From assembly GCF_018224885.1 (NCBI RefSeq), contig NZ_JAGTXB010000010.1, positions 124,001-188,000 of the forward strand: a stretch of DNA of 64,000 nucleotides, in the 5' to 3' direction. Below are positions 15,951-25,104 of this stretch, piece after piece (within the stretch, counting starts at the first letter, position 1; the number at the start of each line of letters is the position of its first letter). The position numbers and the translations under genes are program-made. Origin of the DNA: Chitinophaga hostae (GTDB lineage Bacteria > Bacteroidota > Bacteroidia > Chitinophagales > Chitinophagaceae). The notes under the pieces are model-generated. The model worked only from the letters and a program-made list of their open reading frames with translations. It was not told where the DNA came from and ran no database searches.

Positions 15951-16692
15951 AGCTTTCCACCAAATACCCCAGGAACTTCTGCATTCCCTGGCGTTTAGCC
16001 GGCGTAAGCGGGTAGCTGATATTGTGGGTATAGTAGGTAGCCAGATCGTAGATCTCGTAAGGATTTTCAGCTACTACTGCGGGAATGTTCTTAGTCCCTA
16101 TACCGGTAGCTTCGTTAAATTTCTCTGTAAACTCCACTGGCAGCGCCTTGTTGCTGATCCAGGCAGCAAATACAAATGGTAAGCTGGTAAACCTTACCCA
16201 ATTTTCAGCAAGGTCATATATATATGGAGATATTTTGCGCTGTGCCAAAGCACGGTCGCCGATCACCAAACCGGCGTTGGTACCTTTTATTTTATCCTGG
16301 TAGTCGCCGTGAGTATTCACAAACTCAACATCCAGCTTCCAGAACTCGCGTACCAGCACTTTCAGCAATGCTACGGAGGTACGGCTCTGGTAATCCAGGT
16401 AAATGCGTTTAATTTCATTCAGCGGCACCTCACTGTATAAACAAACAGATGCCACCGGTCCTTCCGCGCCAATACAATAATCTGCTATAATATGATACGC
16501 TTTCAATTTGGGAATGATCGCCACCGGCACCAAGGCCACGTCAACTTCTCCATCGATCAGCTGCTGGGCGATCTTAGCCGGATAATCCATCGACAATTCC
16601 ATCAAATTCATCACCGGGTGATTCCTGAATCCATACAATAAGGGCTTCGTATTCAAATAACTTACAGCCGCAACTTTTACTTTCCGTTCCAA
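15946..16692 (-). CDS. mqnA: Chorismate dehydratase of the futalosine menaquinone pathway
   Basis: About 248 residues. 'KVAAVSYLNTKPLLYGF' at the N-terminus and 'VDVALVPVAIIPKL' are hallmark MqnA sequences; the fold is a periplasmic-binding-protein-like monomer. It converts chorismate to 3-enolpyruvyl-benzoate, the first step to menaquinone by the futalosine route. I place the start at TTG 16690-16692 ('MERKVKVAAVSY'). The frame stays open upstream to 16746, but a perfect -7 box at 16713-16720 lies inside that extension and no ATG is available. The last two residues and stop (AGC TTT TAG) come from the type A repeat. Confidence 0.9.
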   Translation of the reverse strand: MERKVKVAAVSYLNTKPLLYGFRNHPVMNLMELSMDYPAKIAQQLIDGEVDVALVPVAIIPKLKAYHIIADYCIGAEGPVASVCLYSEVPLNEIKRIYLDYQSRTSVALLKVLVREFWKLDVEFVNTHGDYQDKIKGTNAGLVIGDRALAQRKISPYIYDLAENWVRFTSLPFVFAAWISNKALPVEFTEKFNEATGIGTKNIPAVVAENPYEIYDLATYYTHNISYPLTPAKRQGMQKFLGYLVESF

Positions 16693-16712
16693 TTTCAGTA
16701 ATTTTGAAGCTG

Positions 16713-16720
16713 CAAAAGTA
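16713..16720 (-). promoter_or_regulatory. -7 box of mqnA
   Basis: Perfect TACTTTTG on the minus strand, 20 nt upstream of the proposed TTG start. It decides the start, because the longer open frame would read through the promoter. Confidence 0.5.
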
Positions 16721-16833
16721 ATTAAATCCCGGTTAACAAGTTCCAAATGAATAAATGTTACCCTGTAAATCAGGGTTCAGGCCGAACTTGCAGCCGTCAA
16801 ACATGTTAATAGTAATACTGGAATACATACATT

Positions 16834-18171
16834 ATGCAACTACAACCATTAACTGCCATTTCTCCGCTGGACGGGCGCTATCGCAAGCAACTGGACGAGC
16901 TGGCCAATTATTTTTCTGAATTTGCGTTGATCCGTTACCGTGTGATGGTAGAGGTGGAATATTTTATTGCACTCTCCGAGCAGAAGGTGTTTACACTGCC
17001 CAAAACTAAGTTCCCGGCCCTGCGCAAGATCTACCAGGAGTTCACTATTGAGAACGCCCAGCTGATCAAAGACACAGAGAAAATTACCAACCACGACGTA
17101 AAGGCAGTGGAATATTTTCTAAAGAACGAGCTCAAGAACCTTGGTCTGGAAGACAAGCTCGAATGGGTGCATTTCGGACTTACCTCCCAGGATGTAAACA
17201 ACACCGCCACCCCGCTGTTCTGGAAAGATGCAATAGAGCACGTGTACATGCCAGCCCTGGCCAATCTGATCCTGGAGCTGAAAAAACTCGGTCTTTCCTG
17301 GATGAAAGTACCAATGCTGGCCCGTACCCACGGACAACCTGCCTCTCCTACCATTCTGGGTAAAGAAATACTGGTATTCGTAGAAAGACTGGAAGGCCAG
17401 GTAAACCTGCTGGGACAAATTCCGTTTGCAGCCAAGTTCGGCGGCGCTACGGGAAACTTTAATGCCCACTATGTGGCTTTCCCTAAGATCAACTGGGAAA
17501 AATTCGGGGAGAAATTCGTGAATACCACCCTGGGACTGCAACGTATGAAATATACCACCCAGATCGAACATTATGATAACATCTCAGCTCAATTTGATGC
17601 CCTGAAACGTATCAATACCATCCTGCTGGACTTCTGCCGTGACATATGGACGTATATCTCCATGGACTACTTTAAGCAGAAGATCAAAAAGAATGAGGTA
17701 GGATCTTCCGCCATGCCGCATAAAGTAAATCCGATTGACTTTGAAAATGCAGAAGGTAACCTGGGCCTGGCAAATGCCCTGTTTGAACACCTGAGCGCCA
17801 AGCTGCCTGTTTCCCGCCTGCAGCGCGATCTGACCGATTCCACGGTGTTGCGTAACCTGGGCGTTCCATTTGGCCATACCCTGCTGGCTACAAAGTCAAT
17901 ACAGAAAGGACTGGGCAAGCTGATCCTGAACGAAGCCAGGTTGCAGGCCGACCTGGAGAGCAACTGGGCGGTTGTGGCTGAAGCCATTCAAACTGTTTTA
18001 CGCCGTGAAAACTATCCGCAGCCTTATGAAGCATTGAAAGAGCTTACCCGTGGCGGAGAACAGATCACCCAGAAAAGCATGCACAAATTTGTGGACGGGC
18101 TGAAAATCAGCGCCACCCTCAAAAAAGAACTGAAAGCCATTACACCGCATAACTATACCGGTTTGTGGTAA
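16834..18171 (+). CDS. purB: Adenylosuccinate lyase
   Basis: 445 residues, E. coli-type PurB. Starts 'LTAISPLDGRYRKQLDEL', contains 'WVHFGLTSQDVNNTA', 'ARTHGQPASPT' and the fumarase/aspartase superfamily signature 'GSSAMPHKVNPIDFENAEGN' with the catalytic Ser loop. It acts twice in purine synthesis (SAICAR to AICAR, adenylosuccinate to AMP). Divergent from mqnA; followed after 13 nt by a strong intrinsic terminator. No perfect -7 box was found upstream. Confidence 0.96.
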   Translation: MQLQPLTAISPLDGRYRKQLDELANYFSEFALIRYRVMVEVEYFIALSEQKVFTLPKTKFPALRKIYQEFTIENAQLIKDTEKITNHDVKAVEYFLKNELKNLGLEDKLEWVHFGLTSQDVNNTATPLFWKDAIEHVYMPALANLILELKKLGLSWMKVPMLARTHGQPASPTILGKEILVFVERLEGQVNLLGQIPFAAKFGGATGNFNAHYVAFPKINWEKFGEKFVNTTLGLQRMKYTTQIEHYDNISAQFDALKRINTILLDFCRDIWTYISMDYFKQKIKKNEVGSSAMPHKVNPIDFENAEGNLGLANALFEHLSAKLPVSRLQRDLTDSTVLRNLGVPFGHTLLATKSIQKGLGKLILNEARLQADLESNWAVVAEAIQTVLRRENYPQPYEALKELTRGGEQITQKSMHKFVDGLKISATLKKELKAITPHNYTGLW

Positions 18172-18184
18172 CTGTATAAAAACT

Positions 18185-18215
18185 AAAAGCTCCGTCCAAT
18201 GGACGGAGCTTTTTT
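18185..18215. terminator. Intrinsic terminator after purB
   Basis: Perfect 13-bp stem AAAAGCTCCGTCC / GGACGGAGCTTTT with a 3-nt loop and further T's on the plus strand. The minus strand also ends in a T-rich tract (CTTTTAGTTTTT), so it can work in both directions. Confidence 0.92.
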
Positions 18216-18491
18216 AATGAAACTCCCGAAAGCAATTCTCTGCTTAATGCGTTTAGTGTTGCAAAGACCGCGGTGTAACAAACGCTATTACTGTGTATTA
18301 ATTTTTATCCCCTGTTTTCTTTCCTGTTACTGGTATCGCCGGTTGTTCATCTCCCCGTTGCTGAAATAAATAATTGATTACACAGGTTATCCATAACCGT
18401 GCACCAGTTCATTTCAGGAAAATGACTTGCTTGAAAACTACCGGGATACCGGGGGTATATAACAACTCAGGGGTAGGTTCTTAAAGCGATG

Positions 18492-18499
18492 CAAAGATA
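18492..18499 (-). promoter_or_regulatory. Orphan -7 box in a gene-free region
   Basis: Perfect TATCTTTG on the minus strand with no gene downstream; the next signal is the bidirectional terminator at 18185-18215, about 300 nt away. No good -33 TTG, so it may be chance. Confidence 0.25.
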
Positions 18500-18612
18500 T
18501 GCCATATGATAACATTACAGAATAATTACAGGCATTTTTTTGTTAATAACTGGTTAAAGGCGATACCCGGTAAACGCGGACGCAGGTTGCATTTGTTTAT
18601 GTTCCTGGTTCA

Positions 18613-18963
18613 TCAGAACACATCTCTCAGATGCATGAGTTCATAGGTTTCTCCAAAGAACGTGATCGCGATAATATCAAACCTGATAGCAACAGGGTGC
18701 AGCTCGTATCGCAACAGGTAATCCGTTGCAACTCCCCGGATGTGTTCCTGCTTACGATAATTAACCGCTTCTTCCGGCCAACCAAAAAGAGCACTGCTGC
18801 GTGTTTTTACCTCAATAAAGTAAATGGTTTGTTCCTTTGCGGCAATGATATCGATTTCCCGTCTGCCGGATTTCCAGTTAAGATGCAGCAGCGTACAATG
18901 CCGGCTTACATATTCCCGCGCAATGGTTTCTCCCCGTTGCCCGAGGCCGATATGGTTCAACAT
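18613..18963 (-). CDS. yraN: YraN/UPF0102 family predicted endonuclease
   Basis: 116 residues. 'GQRGETIAREYV' followed by 'GRREIDIIAAKEQTIYFIEV' and KTRS, the conserved Holliday-junction-resolvase-like PD-(D/E)xK core of UPF0102: Glu, Asp and the ExK of 'EVK' are all present. Cellular role not established. Stands alone, convergent with purB across a 441-nt gap. Confidence 0.88.
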   Translation of the reverse strand: MLNHIGLGQRGETIAREYVSRHCTLLHLNWKSGRREIDIIAAKEQTIYFIEVKTRSSALFGWPEEAVNYRKQEHIRGVATDYLLRYELHPVAIRFDIIAITFFGETYELMHLRDVF

Positions 18964-19055
18964 GTTTTATCAGGTTTGGGTATACAAACAATCAGCAGAA
19001 TTCATTACCTGAAATTTACTTTTTTAAGTGATAGGTAAATATTCCGCTTAACGCC

Positions 19056-19063
19056 TATTTTTG
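19056..19063 (+). promoter_or_regulatory. -7 box of manA
   Basis: Perfect TATTTTTG, predicted leader about 52 nt. No clear -33 element. Confidence 0.45.
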
Positions 19064-19119
19064 CAGGCATATAAAATTATCAATTCTCTGGTATTTAACA
19101 AGTAAACAGATAACTATAT

Positions 19120-20325
19120 ATGAACTTATTCAGACTGGAAGGAAAAGTACAGCACTATGCCTGGGGCGGATATAAATACATTCCTGAACTGTTAGGCATT
19201 ACCCCCACTGATCAACCCAGTGCCGAATACTGGATGGGGGCTCACCCAAGCGCGCCTTCCATTATTACTACTGCTACGGGTCAAACGCCACTGAACCAGC
19301 TGATACAAACAGATCCGGCAAATATCACCGGTCCTGCAGTATGGGAGAAATTTAAAGAGCTTCCTTTTCTCTTTAAGATCCTGGATGTAAAGGATATGTT
19401 GTCGATACAGGTGCATCCTACCAAAAGTGAAGCGGAAAAAGGCTTTGCAAGAGAAAACGCAGAAGGCATTCCTTTAAGTGCACCGAATCGCAATTATAAA
19501 GATGATAACCACAAACCGGAGATCATGGTAGCACTCAGTGAGTTCTACCTGTTACATGGCTTTTTACCCCATGCGCAACTGCAGCAGGTATTAGATACCA
19601 TTCCGGAGTTTACCTCACTGGTAAGCATATACGAAAAAGAAGGATATTACGGGCTTTATAAAAATGTTATGGAGATGCCGCAGTCGCTGGTGAATATTAT
19701 TCTTCGCCCGCTTACAGATCGTATGATTCCTGATTATAAAGCCAACAAATTAGCGAAAACAGATCCCGGTTTCTGGGCGGCGCGCGCTGTGTTAAATGAT
19801 CCGGGCAGCATCGATAAAATTGACCGTGGCATCTTCTCTATCTACTTTTTCAACATCATGCAGGTACAACCCGGTGACGCGGTTTTCCAGGATGCCGGTA
19901 TCCCGCACGCATACCTCGAAGGTCAGAACGTAGAGCTGATGGCCAATTCCGACAATGTGCTGCGTGGTGGTCTTACCCCAAAACATGTGGATGTACCCGA
20001 GCTGTTGAAACATACCCGCTTTGAAGGCGTGAACCCGCATATCATTAAGGGCAATGTGAGTGCAGATGGACTGGAAAGAATTTATCCGTCTCCCGCCCCT
20101 GATTTTGAAGTAAGCAAAATTGACCTGGTAGCAGGCCAGGTATATACACATACAGCCAAAGCAGCGGAAATCCTGATCGTTATAAAAGGCAGCGCTACTA
20201 TCAAGGGGGATGATACGCTGGCATTGCAAAAAGGTCAGTGTGCATTCACGGCATATAACGCCTCTTACAAAATCAGTACTGACAGCGGAGTTGAGCTATT
20301 CAAGGCTACAGCAAATATTAATTAG
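19120..20325 (+). CDS. manA: Class I mannose-6-phosphate isomerase
   Basis: 401 residues. Opens 'LEGKVQHYAWGGYKYIPELL', the family start. Zinc-ligand region 'LSIQVHPTKSEAEKG' and the catalytic cupin part 'GIPHAYLEGQNVELMANSD' with 'LRGGLTPKHVDV'. Interconverts fructose-6-phosphate and mannose-6-phosphate, feeding GDP-mannose and cell-surface glycans. Single gene with its own -7 box. The stop TAG is the first element of a 50-bp palindrome. Confidence 0.94.
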   Translation: MNLFRLEGKVQHYAWGGYKYIPELLGITPTDQPSAEYWMGAHPSAPSIITTATGQTPLNQLIQTDPANITGPAVWEKFKELPFLFKILDVKDMLSIQVHPTKSEAEKGFARENAEGIPLSAPNRNYKDDNHKPEIMVALSEFYLLHGFLPHAQLQQVLDTIPEFTSLVSIYEKEGYYGLYKNVMEMPQSLVNIILRPLTDRMIPDYKANKLAKTDPGFWAARAVLNDPGSIDKIDRGIFSIYFFNIMQVQPGDAVFQDAGIPHAYLEGQNVELMANSDNVLRGGLTPKHVDVPELLKHTRFEGVNPHIIKGNVSADGLERIYPSPAPDFEVSKIDLVAGQVYTHTAKAAEILIVIKGSATIKGDDTLALQKGQCAFTAYNASYKISTDSGVELFKATANIN

Positions 20326-20440
20326 CAGAAGGCAGAAAGGATAAAGCAAAAAGCAACTGAAGCGAGTGATCAGACAGAGTAAATGTTATTCTGATCACTC
20401 GCTTCAGTTGCTTTTTGCTTTATCCTTTCTGCCTTCTGCT
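20324..20440. repeat. Type D palindrome, copy D1
   Basis: Perfect 50-bp inverted repeat: 20324-20373 and 20391-20440, 17-nt loop. The outer part consists of AAAGCA/AAGGCAGAAAG-like units, the inner part of GAAGCGAGTGATCAG. It starts within the manA TAG and ends 4 nt before the TAG of the convergent oxidoreductase gene, filling the whole intergenic space. Similar in design to type A but different in sequence. Confidence 0.92.
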
Positions 20441-20444
20441 TCTT

Positions 20445-21395
20445 CTAGATAACAATTACAGTTTTCCCTTTTCCTTTCGCCTGTCGGCTCAGTGCAATCG
20501 CTGCAGGTACATCTTCCAGCTTTATTTTGTTTTCTACCGGAATCGTTAATGCTCCCCTGTCGATGGCCAGTGATAAAATATCCAGTGACGCAGCGCTTCC
20601 CTGTGTTTCAAAATTACCGCCATGAATATTTCTCGTTTTAAGCGCTTCTTCATCCGCAACGAAAGCAGTGGTAAGGGCGCCGGCACCTGGTTTAAGCAGG
20701 TCCAGGTTAGCCACAAAACCATCGGCATTACTTACCAGGTCGATCAGGGCATCTACCCCTTCAGGATATGCTGCTTTTACCTGCGTGGTTAAAGGAGCCG
20801 TTTTGTAATTGACGGTGTCTGTAGCGCCTAATTTTTTCATGCGTTCCGCGTTAGCGTCGTCGGATACGGTGGCTATCACCCTGATCCCCTGTGCAGCGGC
20901 CAGTTGTGTGGCAAATGAGCCAACGCCTCCTGTGGCGCCATTGATCAACAGGGTATCACCTTCCTGCAGATCCAGTTTATCGAGTAATTGCTGGGCCGTC
21001 ATGCCAGCCGTTGGTACCGCCGCAGCCTCTATCGCTGAAATACCGGAAGGCGCCATCGTGATCCCTGACTTTTCCGGTACAATCGCATATTCTGCATAAG
21101 AACCTTCTCCAATGGGTGCATGTATAAATTGTCCATACACTTTGTCGCCTTTTTTGAAACGGGTAACCCCTTCTCCTACTTCTTCCACAGTACCAGCGCC
21201 ATCTACACCCATAATCAGCGGAAACTGGTGCGGCATTTTTCCGTTGTCCATAATGCCATCAATCATTTTCCAGTCAAAAGGGTTCATACCGGCGGCAGCT
21301 ACCTTGATGAGTACAGTACCCGGTCTCACTACAGGTTTCGGAAGGTCCATTACAACAGGAATGTCCTTGAATTTTGATACGGCTACGGCTTTCAT
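20445..21395 (-). CDS. Zinc-independent MDR-family NADPH:quinone oxidoreductase
   Basis: 316 residues of the medium-chain dehydrogenase family. N-terminal GroES-like domain 'AAAGMNPFDWKMIDGIM', cofactor motif 'GATGGVGSFATQLAAAQG', and a C-terminus 'GKGKTVIVI'. It lacks the structural-zinc Cys cluster, as expected for quinone-reductase-type members. Substrate unknown. Starts 46 nt after the Pnkp stop on the same strand, but a perfect -7 box in the gap suggests its own transcription start. Confidence 0.85.
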   Translation of the reverse strand: MKAVAVSKFKDIPVVMDLPKPVVRPGTVLIKVAAAGMNPFDWKMIDGIMDNGKMPHQFPLIMGVDGAGTVEEVGEGVTRFKKGDKVYGQFIHAPIGEGSYAEYAIVPEKSGITMAPSGISAIEAAAVPTAGMTAQQLLDKLDLQEGDTLLINGATGGVGSFATQLAAAQGIRVIATVSDDANAERMKKLGATDTVNYKTAPLTTQVKAAYPEGVDALIDLVSNADGFVANLDLLKPGAGALTTAFVADEEALKTRNIHGGNFETQGSAASLDILSLAIDRGALTIPVENKIKLEDVPAAIALSRQAKGKGKTVIVI

Positions 21396-21430
21396 AATTA
21401 TATTTTTAAATTTCGAAAGATGTTTAACAG

Positions 21431-21438
21431 CAAATGTA
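21431..21438 (-). promoter_or_regulatory. -7 box of the quinone oxidoreductase gene
   Basis: Perfect TACATTTG on the minus strand, leader about 32 nt. It suggests the oxidoreductase is not simply the last gene of the RNA-repair operon. Confidence 0.45.
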
Positions 21439-21440
21439 TT

Positions 21441-24044
21441 TTATAACCGGGGATCTACCGGTTCGCTCTCTAACGCTAAAATACCAAATACACATTGATG
21501 CACCAGCTGTAAGGGATCTTTATTTACAAATCTTTCCAGCCCTTCGAGTCCCAGCGCAAACTCGCGCAGCGCCAGGGAGCGTTTACCGGACAGCTTGCGG
21601 CTGCGCAGGCGTTCCAGGTTTTCTGTAGCGTCGTACTCCGGGCCATAAATGATACGCAGGTATTCCGCGCCACGGATTTTGATGGCTGGCTGTATCAGTC
21701 CTTTGGCATCTTTGCTGAGGAAAGTAGATGGCTTTACCACCATCCCCTCTCCTCCGGCTGCTGTCAGCTGCTTCCACCAGTTGATGGCTTCCTGCTCGCT
21801 GGCATCATTTCCGGTTTCCACCAAAAGATACGGTGTAGCCCGCAGTAATTGTTCATCACCCACACAAATATTCCTGATGGCAGACATATGCCATTCATGA
21901 TCCTTATCAAACCAGGTTTTGCCTTCCGTGGCCATAATATGGAATGGCGCCAGCTTATAGTCCTCCAGTGAATTAACTGGCCAGCAATATTGCCGGTAGG
22001 CTTTCACATAACTGCCGGTTTGTTCCAGGCGCTGTGTATATTTCTCCAACAATGCCCCGGCAGGCGCTCCATTGCTGATGGCCTGGTGTAAAGCGTTCAC
22101 CACCACTGGCAGGGCCTTGCCCCCGGCAGTGCCTACCGCTGCATACTGATTTTGCAGCAGGCTTTGTGCTTTGGCGCTCCAAGGCATCAGCTCTGCATCC
22201 AAACAAACCCAATCCGTATTAAAACGCTCGTAAAACCCGGTATTGATCAGTGCTGTATTGATACGGGCAATGAACGCCTGTTCTGTTTGTTTATCGGCAA
22301 AGAACGGACGCCCCGTTCTCGTATATATTACGCCGTTCCCTTCCCCGGTAACACCAAATCTTTCTGCCGCCACGTTTTCATCTTTACAAACGATTACTAC
22401 AGCCCGGGAGCCCATATGCTTTTCCTCGCAGATCACCTTTGCTATACCCGCTTCCCGGTAATAGGCCAGCCCCTCCGCGGGATGCTCCAGCAACCCTTCC
22501 TCCCTGCTGGTTTCAGCAGGCGACATGGTAGGCGGCAGGTAAATCAGCCAACGTGGATTGATCGTAAAACGACTCATCACCTCCAATGCGGCAATACTGT
22601 TTTCCTCCCGGATGGTGATATTATGGCTAAACCGGGTCTGTAAGATCTTTTTACCTGTAAAGTCTTCAATGTCGAGTACATTATCATATTGTTGCTGCAC
22701 GCTCAGCGTACTATCTGCATTGTAGCCGATAGGACGCCCCGGCACGGCATACTGCTCCAGCGCAGGAACGGATACCAGCTCCCGCTCCGGGTAACGGAGG
22801 GCCGTGAGCGAAGCGCCAAATACACAGCCGGTATCAATGTCGATCGTATGGTTGAGCCATTGCGGAGTAGGCACCGGCGTATGACCATACACCACCATGG
22901 CGCGGCCTTTATATTCCAACGCCCAGTTGTAGCGGACTGGCAACCCGAATTCGTCGGTTTCGCCGGTCGTTTCGCCATATAAACAAAACTCCCTTACTGC
23001 GCCGGAACCACGCCCCTGCATACTTTCCTTTAAGCCGGCATGCGCCACCACCAGTTTCCCGTCGTCCAGCACATAATGACTTACCAGTCCATCAATAAAA
23101 GATTTCACTGTATCCAGGAACTCCGGTGTTTCGCTGGCCAACTGCGTTACCGTTTGCTCCAGGCCATGCCTCAACTGCACATTTTTACCATTCAGGTAGC
23201 GCAGTAATTTGGCATCATGGTTACCGGGTACGCATAGGGCGAGACCATTATTCACCATGTTCATGACCAAACGTAGTACCTGCGGCGATTTCGGCCCGCG
23301 ATCTACCAGGTCGCCCACAAAAACCGGCTTACGGAAACGCGTGTACCCGTCGGCGTTAGTTGTCTGCGGAGCGCTGATCAGCGTGGCATTTTCTTTATCT
23401 ACCTGATAGCCTAATGTATCCAGCAGCGTGCATAGTTCGTCATAACAGCCATGCACATCCCCGATGATATCAAAAGGCCCGTGTTCATCCTTTTTATTAT
23501 TGTAAAGCGGTGTGCGCGTAATCGTTTCCAGCTTTGCCACGTCTTCTTCAGTACGCATTTCAAAGATATGGCGGAATCCCTCTTCCCGCAGGCCGCGTAA
23601 GCCTCTCTTTAACTGGCTCAATTGCTGTGGGATTACATGTTTGCCGAAATTACGGTCGCTTCTTTCGACATTACGATCCTGACATAGTTCTTCCGGCATA
23701 TTCAACACAATGGCCACGGGTAACACGTGATACTCCCTGGCCAAACGTATCCATTCCCGGCGGGATTCGGGCTGCACATTAGTGGCGTCAATCACGGTGA
23801 GCAATCCCAGTTTCAAGCGTTTGGCTGCGATAAACCTGACGAGTTCGAAAGCATCCGCCGAAACGGTCTGGTTATTTTCATCATCGCTGATCAGCCCGCG
23901 GCAAACATCAGAAGATATAATTTCTGTGGGCTTAAAAAACCGGCGGGCAAAGGTAGACTTACCGGAGCCGGACGGGCCGATTAACAATACCAGTGATAAT
24001 TCCGGTATAGAGATATGTGATAATTTATTGTTTCTTCGGGACAT
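21441..24044 (-). CDS. pnkp: Polynucleotide kinase-phosphatase with ligase module (bacterial Pnkp)
   Basis: 867 residues, the normal length of the three-module bacterial Pnkp. Kinase: Walker A 'GPSGSGKST' (residues 23-31). Metallophosphatase: 'GDVHGCYDE' (195-203), 'GDLVDRGP' (244-251), 'GNHD' (274-277), 'VAHAG' (333-337), 'YGHTP' (386-390). Ligase/adenylyltransferase: 'EEKHMGSRAV' with predicted nucleotidyl-lysine Lys542. The family heals cleaved RNA ends (5'-OH phosphorylation, removal of 2',3'-phosphates) and seals them together with Hen1. Its start overlaps the upstream nucleotidyltransferase gene by 20 nt. Confidence 0.96.
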   Translation of the reverse strand: MSRRNNKLSHISIPELSLVLLIGPSGSGKSTFARRFFKPTEIISSDVCRGLISDDENNQTVSADAFELVRFIAAKRLKLGLLTVIDATNVQPESRREWIRLAREYHVLPVAIVLNMPEELCQDRNVERSDRNFGKHVIPQQLSQLKRGLRGLREEGFRHIFEMRTEEDVAKLETITRTPLYNNKKDEHGPFDIIGDVHGCYDELCTLLDTLGYQVDKENATLISAPQTTNADGYTRFRKPVFVGDLVDRGPKSPQVLRLVMNMVNNGLALCVPGNHDAKLLRYLNGKNVQLRHGLEQTVTQLASETPEFLDTVKSFIDGLVSHYVLDDGKLVVAHAGLKESMQGRGSGAVREFCLYGETTGETDEFGLPVRYNWALEYKGRAMVVYGHTPVPTPQWLNHTIDIDTGCVFGASLTALRYPERELVSVPALEQYAVPGRPIGYNADSTLSVQQQYDNVLDIEDFTGKKILQTRFSHNITIREENSIAALEVMSRFTINPRWLIYLPPTMSPAETSREEGLLEHPAEGLAYYREAGIAKVICEEKHMGSRAVVIVCKDENVAAERFGVTGEGNGVIYTRTGRPFFADKQTEQAFIARINTALINTGFYERFNTDWVCLDAELMPWSAKAQSLLQNQYAAVGTAGGKALPVVVNALHQAISNGAPAGALLEKYTQRLEQTGSYVKAYRQYCWPVNSLEDYKLAPFHIMATEGKTWFDKDHEWHMSAIRNICVGDEQLLRATPYLLVETGNDASEQEAINWWKQLTAAGGEGMVVKPSTFLSKDAKGLIQPAIKIRGAEYLRIIYGPEYDATENLERLRSRKLSGKRSLALREFALGLEGLERFVNKDPLQLVHQCVFGILALESEPVDPRL

Positions 24045-25104
24045 AATATTCCTCTCTTATACTGATTAACAGTGCTTCTGCCAATGCCGGATCCGGATGT
24101 TCCGGCAGGTCCGACACTGCATACAACTGTTTCATGTGATCTAATTTTTGGGCGGCCATTTCCATCAGCGTATCGTACGAAAATTCACCATTGCGGATAC
24201 GCAACAGGAACTCACGATCAGCACGATGAACACGAACTTCTTTGTACAGGGCAATTTCTTCCGCCATCGTTAACAAACGAAAAGTATGCATCATATGCTT
24301 GCTGTCGTAGTCATTCCCCAACTCCCGGTTGTGCTCATAGCGGGCTTCATTTCGCAGTGCCACCCATTCCCAGTAAGCAGCAAAATCCTTACAGTAAACA
24401 GTATATCCATCTTTGTTAAACTGCATTATGGCTAAAGGATCCTGGCCTTTTGGAACAGCACTTAACTGTACCTCGTTGGCATCCGCTCCGGAGAAAACGC
24501 CTTTGAATGCTACCCCGGCCCCGAACTGGCTGGTGTGATACAACGCATACACATCCCGGAAGTGATCAATGGCGGCAAGTCCGCAGTCTTCCTGTTGCAA
24601 CTTATTTTCCCGCAGCCAATCCTTTAAGGATACGCTTCTGCCACCGGCTACCACGTAGCAAAATTCCAATACATCTTTCCTCGTTTCGGGGTAGGACTGG
24701 TTGATTTTCTTGTTAAGTCCCTTTGCTTTTTTCATCTGGGTATTGGCATAACCCGCAAAAGTATCCAGGCACAAACGCGATAGGAAATCAGCAGGTTTTA
24801 CCAGGTTCATCAGCGGGTGACGGAATAACTGGTTATCCGTACTGGTGTTAAGCAGTTCGAGTATGTTTGGATTATTTTTTTCCAGTAATTCCAGGAAGCG
24901 TTTTATCTCAAAATATACTTCGTCATTACTTTGGTTGGCTACCTGCGGTGTATAGGTCATTCCATACAGTTCCGGCTGCGGTAGTATAAATATGCCTTTG
25001 ATATCTGTATCTGAAGTCGGTAATTGCAGATTATACGCCCTGCTGCCGCTGATGCATTCCAGCAGTATGCATTCCCGTTGCTGTTGCAGTGCCTCAAAAG
25101 TCAT
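24025..25104 (-). CDS. Pol-beta-superfamily nucleotidyltransferase (RlaP-like), second copy
   Basis: 359 residues from ATG 25102-25104 ('MTFEALQQQREC'); a longer frame to 25149 lies inside the previous gene. The N-terminus carries the minimal nucleotidyltransferase signature: Gly20-Ser21 in 'ISGSRAYNLQLPTSDTDIKG' with metal-binding Asp32 and Asp34. The rest is mostly helical. It belongs with the COG3541/RlaP type repeatedly found beside RNA-repair ligases. Likely adds nucleotide(s) to RNA or a protein; substrate not known. It overlaps the upstream copy by 11 nt and Pnkp by 20 nt, indicating tight coupling. Confidence 0.8.
   Translation of the reverse strand: MTFEALQQQRECILLECISGSRAYNLQLPTSDTDIKGIFILPQPELYGMTYTPQVANQSNDEVYFEIKRFLELLEKNNPNILELLNTSTDNQLFRHPLMNLVKPADFLSRLCLDTFAGYANTQMKKAKGLNKKINQSYPETRKDVLEFCYVVAGGRSVSLKDWLRENKLQQEDCGLAAIDHFRDVYALYHTSQFGAGVAFKGVFSGADANEVQLSAVPKGQDPLAIMQFNKDGYTVYCKDFAAYWEWVALRNEARYEHNRELGNDYDSKHMMHTFRLLTMAEEIALYKEVRVHRADREFLLRIRNGEFSYDTLMEMAAQKLDHMKQLYAVSDLPEHPDPALAEALLISIREEYYVPKKQ

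Larger units (their letters stand above)
18172..18612. other. Gene-free region between convergent purB and yraN
   Basis: 441 nt with no credible ORF. It holds the purB terminator (18185-18215), a 14-bp dyad GGTTAT-cc-ATAACC at 18385-18398, and a perfect minus-strand -7 box at 18492-18499 that precedes no gene. Otherwise nothing recognised. Confidence 0.6.

Noticed and set aside
18385..18398. TTATCCATA resembling a DnaA box
   Set aside because: A single site with one mismatch, part of a short dyad; no dnaA/dnaN genes, no cluster of boxes and no AT-rich unwinding region, so not an origin.
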